This document shows, in pieces, positions 5,716 through 14,800 of a stretch of DNA of 17,054 nt. The position numbers and the translations under genes were made by a program. The notes under the pieces were generated by a model. The model was not told the origin of the DNA and made no database searches. It was given only the letters and a program-made list of their open reading frames with translations. The stretch comes from an uncultured Rickettsiales bacterium (lineage in GTDB: Bacteria; Pseudomonadota; Alphaproteobacteria; Rickettsiales; UBA1997): the NCBI GenBank assembly GCA_944390875.1, contig CALXRO010000056.1:1-17054 (forward strand). The letters are read 5' to 3'. Numbering within the stretch: position 1 is the first letter of the stretch; the number at the start of each line of letters is the position of its first letter.

Positions 5716-8109
5716 ATGAAGAAGTTAAATTCATATCTGGCACAAAAACAAGAATATTTATCAAAAGAAATGTCTTCATCTAATTTTATTCCATACAGTT
5801 TACATTGTAACGAAGATACAGTTTTACTTAAAGATAATAGTTTACTAAAAATAATAAAAATAAAGGGATTTGCTTTTGAAACTGCTGACGATGATGATAT
5901 AGATATTAAAAAGAATGCAAGAAATAATTTACTTAAAGGTATGGCATCAGGTAATTTTGCTTTATGGTTTCATACAATAAGAAGAAAAGAAGAAGCTTAT
6001 CCTGCAGGAGAATACACTAATGTTTTCGCAAAGAGATTAAACAAAGAATGGAAAGATAGACATACTGGTGACAGATCTTTCATAAATGAACATTATATAA
6101 GTATAGTAAGAAAAGAAGACACAGCCGGTGTTGCAAAAGTTGCAAATATAATTAATAAAATAAGAAGTAAAGCTGATAAAGGAGCTAAAGAAAAAGTTTT
6201 TAAGGACGCATTAGCGGAGCTTGATGAAATAACAGAAAGAGTTTTAAATGGTTTTTCAAATTATGGCCCAGAATTATTATCTCTAAAAGACACTCCTGAT
6301 GGAGTATATTCTGAAATATTAAAATTTTTAGGAATAATTGTTAATTGCGGTCAAATACAGGAATATAGGTTATCTCCAATACCTTTAGATCATTACTTAC
6401 ATACAAACAGACTATATTTCAAAAGCAAAACTTTTGAAATTATGACTCCAAATGGATCAAAATTTGGAGCAATTGCATCTTTAAAAGAGTACAGGCCATC
6501 AACAAATGCAGGTATTCTTGATGGCTTTCTACAAATGCCATTTGAATTTATAATTTCACAATCATACACATACATAAATAGAATGGTTGCTATAAGTAGT
6601 ATGCAATTACAACAAAGACGTATGATTCAAGCCGAAGATGTGGCAGTATCTCAAATTAAAGAAATAGATGAAGCTCTTGACGCTGCAATGGGCGGCAAAT
6701 TTGCTTTTGGGAGTCATCACTTGGCTATATGCTGCTTTGAAGATAATGAAAAATCAGTTGAAAATGCAATATCAATGGCAATTGTTGAATTTTCTAATGT
6801 TGGTATAACAGCTGTTAGAGAAAAATTAAATATGGAAGCATGTTTTTGGTCTCAATTACCTGGAAATTTAAAATATATAGTTAGAAAATCTACAATAAAT
6901 ACACTAAATTTAGCTAGTTTTGCTTCATTTCATAATTATCCATCTGGTAAAAGAGTTGGTAACCATTGGGGAGACGCTTGTACAGTTTTAAATACAGTTT
7001 CAGGAACTCCTTATTTTTTTAGTTTTCATGTCCGTGATGTAGGACATACTATGATTATAGGTCCTACTGGTGCTGGTAAAACAGTTATGATGAATTTTTT
7101 GTGTGCACAAGCTCAAAAATTTAATTGTAGGATGTTCTTTTTTGATAAAGATAGAGGTGCTGAAATATTTATAAGAGCACTTGGAGGTAAATATTCAATT
7201 TTAGAAGCAAGTAAATATTCAGGTTTTAATCCATTAAAATTACCAGAAACTCCAGAAAATAAATCATTTCTAATAGAATGGTTAACAGTTCTTCTCACAA
7301 CAAATGGAGAAACAATAACTGCGGAAGATATGGCTAGAATAACAGAAGCTATAAATGGTAATTATATGCTACCTTATGAAAAAAGAATTCTAAGAAATAT
7401 TGCTCCATTTTTAGGTATGGGTGGTCCTGGTTCTTTAGCAGGCAGGTTAGAAATGTGGCATAGTGGAGGATCACATTCAAGATTATTTGATAATGAAGAA
7501 GATATAATAGATTTCTTTTCTTCTTATTCTTTTGGATTTGAAATGGGAGAAATTTTAAAGGATAAAAAAAGTATAAGCCCAGTTTTGCTTTATTTATTTC
7601 ATCGAATTCAGAGTTCTTTAGATGGTACTCCAACAATGATAATACTAGACGAAGCTTGGGCCTTAATAGATAATGATGTATTTGCACCTAAAATAAAAGA
7701 CTGGCTAAAAGTATTTAGAAAATTAAACGCTTTTGTAGTATTTGCAACACAGTCAGTTGAAGATGCTACAAAAAGTAGCATATCTGATACCCTTGTTCAA
7801 CAAACAGCAACTCAAATATATTTACCTAATTTAAAAGCTACAGAAGTTTATAGAACAGCATTTATGTTAAGTGAAAGAGAATTTCAATTAATTAAAACAA
7901 CAGATCCTAGTACCAGATATTTTCTTGTTAAACAAGATCAAGGTGGCGTTATAGCAAAGATAGACTTAGCAGGTATGGGTGATGTCATAAGAGTTTTGTC
8001 AGGTAGAGCTGAAACCGTTTTACTTCTTGATGAGATAATAAAAGAAGTTGGGAGTGATAAACCTGATGATTGGATAGATATTTATTATAAAAGATCAAGG
8101 AATTTATAA
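5716..8109 (+). CDS. virB4: Type IV secretion ATPase VirB4
   Basis: Cytoplasmic-face ATPase that powers assembly and transport by the type IV secretion system, 797 residues, normal for the family. The N-terminal half (about 1-430) is the CagE/TrbE/VirB4 domain that contacts the membrane subunits. The C-terminal half is the RecA-like motor: Walker A GPTGAGKT (449-456) and Walker B TMIILDEAW with the acidic pair at D645/E646. It is followed by the ATQS motif (677-680) typical of VirB4/VirD4-type ATPases. All key residues are present, so it should be active. Its only close neighbours are virB3 upstream and virB6 one base downstream, the order seen in Rickettsia rvh loci. Rickettsiales often carry a second virB4 elsewhere; none is visible here. 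Confidence 0.98.
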   Translation: MKKLNSYLAQKQEYLSKEMSSSNFIPYSLHCNEDTVLLKDNSLLKIIKIKGFAFETADDDDIDIKKNARNNLLKGMASGNFALWFHTIRRKEEAYPAGEYTNVFAKRLNKEWKDRHTGDRSFINEHYISIVRKEDTAGVAKVANIINKIRSKADKGAKEKVFKDALAELDEITERVLNGFSNYGPELLSLKDTPDGVYSEILKFLGIIVNCGQIQEYRLSPIPLDHYLHTNRLYFKSKTFEIMTPNGSKFGAIASLKEYRPSTNAGILDGFLQMPFEFIISQSYTYINRMVAISSMQLQQRRMIQAEDVAVSQIKEIDEALDAAMGGKFAFGSHHLAICCFEDNEKSVENAISMAIVEFSNVGITAVREKLNMEACFWSQLPGNLKYIVRKSTINTLNLASFASFHNYPSGKRVGNHWGDACTVLNTVSGTPYFFSFHVRDVGHTMIIGPTGAGKTVMMNFLCAQAQKFNCRMFFFDKDRGAEIFIRALGGKYSILEASKYSGFNPLKLPETPENKSFLIEWLTVLLTTNGETITAEDMARITEAINGNYMLPYEKRILRNIAPFLGMGGPGSLAGRLEMWHSGGSHSRLFDNEEDIIDFFSSYSFGFEMGEILKDKKSISPVLLYLFHRIQSSLDGTPTMIILDEAWALIDNDVFAPKIKDWLKVFRKLNAFVVFATQSVEDATKSSISDTLVQQTATQIYLPNLKATEVYRTAFMLSEREFQLIKTTDPSTRYFLVKQDQGGVIAKIDLAGMGDVIRVLSGRAETVLLLDEIIKEVGSDKPDDWIDIYYKRSRNL

Positions 8110-8110
8110 A

Positions 8111-11100
8111 ATGAACATAAAAAAAAATATAAGTATTTTTAAGATTTTTTTAATATTCATTATATTTTTCAATTGTTTATTATTTAGAATTGAAGATGCT
8201 TTTTCTTTGACTACAACTTCTGAACCTGGTCCAAGAGACAGAGTAAGAAAGTTTAATGAATTAAAATTTAGTTATGTTCCTATAAATAAAAATGGTGATA
8301 ATATTGATAATGCAGGTTTTTCCTGTAGACCATATGGCTTAAAATATATGGATTTTAATTCAGATGAAATAGAAAAAACTTTTGGTAATATAAACGAAGA
8401 AGCATTAGGTATATCTTTCTATATAATAGTTAATTTATTATTTTTTCCAATTTTATGTACACAAATACTTACAGTTTTTAAAGTGATGTCTTCTGATGAC
8501 ACTGGAATTTTAACTTTTCTTATTGCGGTAATTGGAATGTTTGGACTTAATACATTCTCAAATCTGGAAGAAATTATATTTGAAGATGATTTTAACATGG
8601 AATCTGATAATATCTATTGTATAGCCGTTAGTTTATCTATATTGACTATTTGCATAGCTATGATGGTATTTGCAAAATTAGATATTAAACTCAAATATAA
8701 AATACCAATATTAGTTGGACTTGATCTTGCTGCAAATATTGTTAGAGAAGCTTTTAAAGCTATACAATTTGCAATAGCTGATGCAGTTTTTGATAATATC
8801 GAATTATGTGGAGATAACTGGTTAACTTATGGTGATGAAACAATAGAATATAAATTAAGTGGTTTAAGTATAAACGCACCTAATAAAGTAGAAAGAAATA
8901 GTACAGTAATTTGGGATAATTGGCAAAAATATGTTTCGGAGTCATGGCCATCAAAAGGTGCATTCAATGGTTCTTATAAGTACAAATTAAATAAATGTTT
9001 CATGGAAGGAAATCTTACATATTGTACTAATTTGTATGGTCTTCAAATTACAGATATAGACACATTAAGCAATGTATCTAATCTTATTTATAAACCATAT
9101 AGAGAATTTTTTTATGATGGTATTGAATTTCTTTATACAGGTTGTAGTGACCCTAGACCTGATAGAAAAAGTTATATTGGAATAAAAAATAATGATAAAA
9201 TTGGCCAACTGTATTATTTTAAAGGTAATGAGTCAGCTAATTTTGCTTGCGATAGATTTTTAGTATCTGGAGATGAAGAATATAAAAAAGCTTACAAATG
9301 TTGTTTAGAGGCTAGTCAGAAAATAATTTGTATACATAATACCAAAGAAGATACGGAAATAATGTGTAATAAGGATGATGATAGCAGCTGTAAAATGGAA
9401 TATAATTTACCACTTTTTGATTCTAGTTTTAATGAAAGTAAAATAAGCGAAATAGAACAAGACTATGAAAAACAAAAAGAATTGGATGAATCTACTTCAA
9501 CTAATGAAGTATGTAATAAATTAAAAGAAAAAGCAGAAAGAGATGAAAGTTGTGGAGATAAAGCTGAACAGATTATTACAGATGATTTAATTGAAAGTAG
9601 AATACCTAACTTAAAAACATTATATAATCTCTCTGATGCATGTGAAAATGATCTAAAAATGTATTGTCAGACATGTGCTAAAAATGGTCAATTAAATAAA
9701 ATAAATGTCAATGACTATGTATCAGGAAGTTCAAAAGAAGATGTAATACCTGATTTTACTCATACAATTAAATTTAAGATAAGAAAATCCTCATCGGAGT
9801 CAGATGGAACAAAATATTGTGTTGAAACATATAATTTATGTCCATATAACTTCAGAATACTTGGTGGTACTGAAAAATATAGTGATGAATTTTATATGAG
9901 AAATGATAGTGGATTTGAGGTTGAAAAACAAAATGATGGAAGTTATACACAGAAGAATCCAAGCAATTATGATAAAGAATTTACTAATAAAAATAATTGC
10001 GAATTTGATCAAGATGGAAATAGACATTGTAATGGACCCTGTTTTGTTGGTGATAAAGTTTATGCTTGTTATAACAAGCCTTCAAATTTCTGTCAAATTG
10101 ATAGACACTGTGTAACAATACAGCCTTTAGTTGAAGAAGAAAAAAGATATGATTCTGTATATATAGACCAGGCATGTGTAGATAATGTTGGTTCATCACA
10201 TAACTTTTTAAATTATGAAAGACAGACTTCATATTCAACGTCTGGAAACACAAGACTATTGGTTGCTCCCATAGTAGAATGTATCAATGAAACATTTAAA
10301 AATATATTATTTAATAGAGCTGGCCATACAATTTGTCAAAATTTAAATGAATTTGCGATAAACGATGATTGTTCAAGTAGTAGTGTGTTAATAAAAAGAG
10401 GACAAACTTTAACAGATACTGAAATATATTCAAAAAATATAGGTTCATTTGCTACCATAAGAAATTATCTAAGAAATTTAGTAAAAGCTTTAATGGTTTT
10501 ATCTGTTGTACTTTATGGATATAATATAATTTTATTCAAAAAAGGTACAGCGCCTGAAGAGTTTTTGAAATACATTTTAACATTAATTTTTGTTGCCTAC
10601 TTTTCTTTCAGTGATAATTGGATTAATACTGTATTTAATAGTATATATAGTATTTATAATACAGTAACCGAACTTGCTGTAAAATTACTTGCAGAGGATC
10701 AAGAAAGTTATAATTATGATAATCCAAAGTATAGTGGTTGTTTCTTTTTTGATTCAATATATATTAACAATAAATATAGTGATTATAAAGACAGAAAATA
10801 TATAGCTGTTTTTGATACTTTTGATTGTAAAATCTCAAGATATTTTGGTTATTATACAAACAGTATAGGACATCCTCCAATAATATCAATATTTATAATG
10901 GGTATATTCAGTGCTGGATTTAGTATATTGGTTATGATGCCATTTATTTTGTTGTTTATTTCATTGTTATTTTTTGCTGTTAGAGTAGCTTATATTTTTG
11001 TAGTAAACTCTCTAACAATTACTATATTATTATTTATGGCACCAATATTTATACCTATGATCCTTTTTGAAAGAACTAAAGGATTCTTCTCAACCTGGCT

Positions 11101-11791
11101 GAGAAAATTAGCATACAATGTAATGTCTCCACTTTTTATATTTATGTCATTAAGTTTGTTTTTTGTTATATTTGACAAATATTACATAGCTGACGCAATG
11201 TTTTACGGGCAAAATGAACCAATAAGATCAGTTTACTGTGGTACAATTTGCAAAATAAGTGAAACAAATTATTTTAATGTTGATACAAGTAGTCAGACTC
11301 AAAAAGAATCTTGTAGTGAATCAAAAGGCACAATAATTAATCTTAGAAGAAAAGCTCCAATATGTGCTACTCAAGATCCTGGAATTTCAAACAAAACTGG
11401 AATCACTATACTAGATTTTCTTATAGAAAATTTTCCTGGACTGCCAGGCTTAGCTAATGCAGATGGTTATGTTGGAGCGGCTTATCAAATAGAATCATTT
11501 TTTACAATGTTCTTTAATCTAATATTTTTATTAATACTAGTATTTATTTTTGAACAATTTATTTCTTATGTAATATCTATGGCAGGAGTTATATTCTCGT
11601 CAGATGAATCTGGCAATATGCCTGGCGGTGGTATAGACGATAATGCTTCTGGCTTACCTTCATTACAAAAAGTTAACAGCACTGTTGCAAGTATAGGAGC
11701 AAGGGCTGCAAATTCCGCTAAAGATGTTCCAGTATATCTGCCTAGAGTTGCTATAAAAAACCATAAAGAAAAAAAGAAAAAAGAAGAATAA
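8111..11791 (+). CDS. virB6: Extended VirB6-family type IV secretion channel protein (first paralogue)
   Basis: Polytopic inner-membrane component of the secretion channel. At 1226 residues it is about four times the length of Agrobacterium VirB6, as is usual in Rickettsiales. An N-terminal signal-like segment (about 8-31) is followed by membrane segments near 101-122, 131-148 and 168-189. Next comes a long soluble region with 27 cysteines between residues 233 and 754. The canonical TrbL/VirB6 membrane core follows: about 790-808, 820-833, 923-985 (two or three spans), 1004-1022 and 1131-1160. Landmarks are CGDNWLTY (233-240), CSDPRPD (345-351), FACDRF (378-383), LCPYNF (576-581), YSGC (874-877), FDTFDC (901-906) and FERTK (986-990). 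The short C-terminus is Gly-rich, then Lys-rich. The start is one base after the virB4 stop, implying coupled translation. Which rvhB6 copy (a-e) it corresponds to cannot be settled here. Confidence 0.93.
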   Translation: MNIKKNISIFKIFLIFIIFFNCLLFRIEDAFSLTTTSEPGPRDRVRKFNELKFSYVPINKNGDNIDNAGFSCRPYGLKYMDFNSDEIEKTFGNINEEALGISFYIIVNLLFFPILCTQILTVFKVMSSDDTGILTFLIAVIGMFGLNTFSNLEEIIFEDDFNMESDNIYCIAVSLSILTICIAMMVFAKLDIKLKYKIPILVGLDLAANIVREAFKAIQFAIADAVFDNIELCGDNWLTYGDETIEYKLSGLSINAPNKVERNSTVIWDNWQKYVSESWPSKGAFNGSYKYKLNKCFMEGNLTYCTNLYGLQITDIDTLSNVSNLIYKPYREFFYDGIEFLYTGCSDPRPDRKSYIGIKNNDKIGQLYYFKGNESANFACDRFLVSGDEEYKKAYKCCLEASQKIICIHNTKEDTEIMCNKDDDSSCKMEYNLPLFDSSFNESKISEIEQDYEKQKELDESTSTNEVCNKLKEKAERDESCGDKAEQIITDDLIESRIPNLKTLYNLSDACENDLKMYCQTCAKNGQLNKINVNDYVSGSSKEDVIPDFTHTIKFKIRKSSSESDGTKYCVETYNLCPYNFRILGGTEKYSDEFYMRNDSGFEVEKQNDGSYTQKNPSNYDKEFTNKNNCEFDQDGNRHCNGPCFVGDKVYACYNKPSNFCQIDRHCVTIQPLVEEEKRYDSVYIDQACVDNVGSSHNFLNYERQTSYSTSGNTRLLVAPIVECINETFKNILFNRAGHTICQNLNEFAINDDCSSSSVLIKRGQTLTDTEIYSKNIGSFATIRNYLRNLVKALMVLSVVLYGYNIILFKKGTAPEEFLKYILTLIFVAYFSFSDNWINTVFNSIYSIYNTVTELAVKLLAEDQESYNYDNPKYSGCFFFDSIYINNKYSDYKDRKYIAVFDTFDCKISRYFGYYTNSIGHPPIISIFIMGIFSAGFSILVMMPFILLFISLLFFAVRVAYIFVVNSLTITILLFMAPIFIPMILFERTKGFFSTWLRKLAYNVMSPLFIFMSLSLFFVIFDKYYIADAMFYGQNEPIRSVYCGTICKISETNYFNVDTSSQTQKESCSESKGTIINLRRKAPICATQDPGISNKTGITILDFLIENFPGLPGLANADGYVGAAYQIESFFTMFFNLIFLLILVFIFEQFISYVISMAGVIFSSDESGNMPGGGIDDNASGLPSLQKVNSTVASIGARAANSAKDVPVYLPRVAIKNHKEKKKKEE

Positions 11792-11800
11792 ATATATAAA

Positions 11801-11806
11801 TGAGGT
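11801..11806 (+). promoter_or_regulatory. Ribosome binding site of the second virB6
   Basis: TGAGGT lies just before the ATG at 11810, with the GAGG core 4 bases away. It favours this start over the in-frame ATG at 11873, which has no such sequence, although the later start would place the signal-like segment closer to the N-terminus. Confidence 0.55.
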
Positions 11807-11809
11807 ATT

Positions 11810-14800
11810 ATGATTAAGAATATAAAATTTAAAAGTATTATAAAATTAAAAGAAAAAATAAAAAAATTAACAATGAAAAAAAAATTTTTTAAAAAACTGT
11901 TTATCTATTCATTATTCTTTATTTTAAATTATTACAATAGCATAATATCTGTTTATGCAATGATTAACCCAAACGAAAAAAATTACAGAAGTTATGTAAT
12001 AAAATCAATAACAGATGATAATATTCCATCTGACAGTGGTAATTCTAGCAACGATACTCTTGGTTCAATAATGCAATTTATGCAATTTATACCAGGTCTT
12101 AGTTTGATAATACCATCTTTTTCTTGTATAATAAAAACAGGCATAGAGGCTTTTTTAAGTTCGGATCTTTTAACTGGCGACGCAGATTTTCTTGGCAGTG
12201 TACTTGGTGTTATTGGAGTTATTTCTAGTCTTGCCTCAATGAGCCCAACTGAAAGTAATGGCGCTATAGCTATACAATCTGTTTTTAATAGTAATTTATA
12301 TTGTAAATACCAAAAAATATACTATGAGGAAACCGAATATATAACTAAAACCGAAGCTGATGGCAGTACTGGAGGATATCCTATATTTCCAATTTATCCT
12401 ATAACTATCCCAATAAAAAAAGGTCAATGTGTTGTTGGAGATATTTTAGAAAGCAGTTTTAAAAAAATGAATAATTTAAATGCTAAAGAAACAAAATGTA
12501 GTTTTTCTTTTTCTCCAACAGATGATCAATGTTTATTAGATATAAATATACCAATCATGATAGAAAAAAGTTTACAAGATTCTGTAACAGACACAGTATG
12601 TTTTTCCTCATCACTTAAAAAAAAATTAAAAAGATTAGCCAAAAAGAAAATTGCCGGAAAGGTAGCCAAATTTAGTTTTATTGAACTTATAACTTTAGGT
12701 GTTACAGGCGCTGAGCTTTTTGTTGATGAAAGATTGGCATTAGATCCTATTAGTCTTATGGGTGTATTAATGATGCAAATTACTTTCGAACTCGTATCAA
12801 CTTTACCTAAAGAATTAAAAAGTATGAATTTTGCGTGTGCTATTGCCAGATTATCAATTGCACAAGTTATACAATATATATCACAAATAACAATAACAGC
12901 AGTAGCTGATAGTAATTATGAAAAAGCAAAAGAAAGTTTACCTGTATATAAATTTTGTGGTCATAATTGGCTAAGTTATGATAAAGAGTGGATATATGAT
13001 GATGATAAAAAACCAGATACATATCCAAGGAAGGGCGTGAATGAAAAATCATATTATAAAGATATTTTAGAAAAAATTAATACAGGTAATGTAAAAAATG
13101 ACATAACCAATAGAAACTTTAGAGAATACATATATGGTGGAAAGGAATATGTTTCTGGTATTCCAGAAAAAGAAAATTATGCAAAAAAAATAGCTGGAAC
13201 AGTTGTAGCAAATGATTATGATTATGAATATTGTATAGATCCAAGACCAGATGATATAAGTGGTTTAAACTACTCTGTAGATAATCTAGAAAAAGAAATA
13301 ACCAATATTTCTAGTTTTTCTAATACCATAGACATTTCGCAAAGATATTATATGAGAGGTAATGATAAAGGAAATTTTGCTTGTAATAGATTTTTTTATG
13401 ATGGGCAATCACCATGTATAGTACCTGAAAAAGAAGTATCTAACAAACAAGATGATACTAATAATTTTAAAAAGGAAGAAATTGGTAGTTTTTATGGCAC
13501 TAAATACTATAAGATTAGTGGTGAAGAAACTATTGATATTTGTACAAGAACATTCGATATGGCTAGAAAATGTTGCAAATACAGAAGTAAACATCTTGTG
13601 TGCCTTGAAAAAATTAATAATGAAACTGACAGAGATGTAGAAGCTAGTACATTTTGTTTTTCTCATGTTATAGATAGCTATGGAGCTGGAGATAGAACTG
13701 TTTTTGAATTCTTAGTTAATAGAGACTCAAGTAAATACGGACCAACTTGTAAACTTGATGGTCTGGAATTTGAAGCTGCAAAAAAGACAAATACTGATTA
13801 TGTGTGTGTTTATAGTTATGGTTTATGTCCATATAACTTTAAGTTAAACGCTGGTTTAAACTACAAAGCTAGTTTCTGTGATAGTAATGAATTAGAAGGT
13901 TTTACTCATGATAATGCTGGCTTTTTACAAAGAAGAGCAACACATAAAAATGCCCAAGAATGTAGACTTGGCTTTTTCTCTGCTAAAAGACAAGCTGAAT
14001 ACGAACAAATGGATAGTGCCGGCGGAGGCGGAGACAATACAAATTTTCCAAAAGAAATGTACAGTAGAGTTAGTAAAGATATGAAAGATTTTAATTCAAA
14101 AGATTTTGAATTAATATATAATTTAACACAAGAATCCCTTAATGAAGATTCTCAAAACAGAGTTGATAATGCTAAACTTGGATACAATTCTAGTTACGAA
14201 GAAGGAGTTAGTGAAGAAAAAGAAATATATGAAATAATACCTAATTCACATACAAAAACAGATTTTTATGGTAAAATAAAAAATTTATGTCAATACAGAG
14301 CCCATTGTATAGAAGTTGAAAAAGAAGAAAACCTTTCAGATGATAGTAATATAACAGGTTCATTATTTGTTGATTCATCTTGTACAGGAAAAAGCAGTAA
14401 TTCAAGAAATATTTCTCCTGGTCATACTGGTAGTATATCTATACAATTTTCAGCTCCAGTAACAGAATGTATTTTTGAAACACTTAAAAACTTAATTAAT
14501 GGTATAGCTGGTGTTAGTTTATGTGCTGATGGTAGTAGTAATAATTCATATGGATATTGTGGTTTAGATACTGAAGAAACAGTTTTAACACATGTTAAAA
14601 ATAAAAATAATGCTTATCTTGATTTAAAATATGGTAAAAAAGAAGGAGTTCATATAATTAAAGGTCAAAAACTTCCGGATTCTTATAATCCATTTTATAA
14701 GCTACAAAAATATCTAAAAACAACAATAAAAGCTTTTCTTACTTTATTTTTGGTAATATATTTCTATAAAAAACTATTACTCGGAGATTTAGAAAATTTA

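Noticed and set aside
9836..10253. Several open frames of 63-89 codons on both strands inside the first virB6
   Set aside because: They are chance frames opposite or out of phase with an intact, motif-bearing coding sequence; their amino-acid content is that of low-complexity AT-rich translation.
11873..11875. Alternative in-frame start codon for the second virB6, just before the signal-like segment
   Set aside because: It would give a more ordinary signal peptide, but it lacks a Shine-Dalgarno sequence, whereas the ATG at 11810 has TGAGGT in front of it. Kept only as a possibility.
13409..13666. Overlapping plus- and minus-strand frames (85 and 62 codons) inside the second virB6
   Set aside because: The long VirB6 frame is uninterrupted here and carries conserved cysteine motifs on both sides, so these are shadows.
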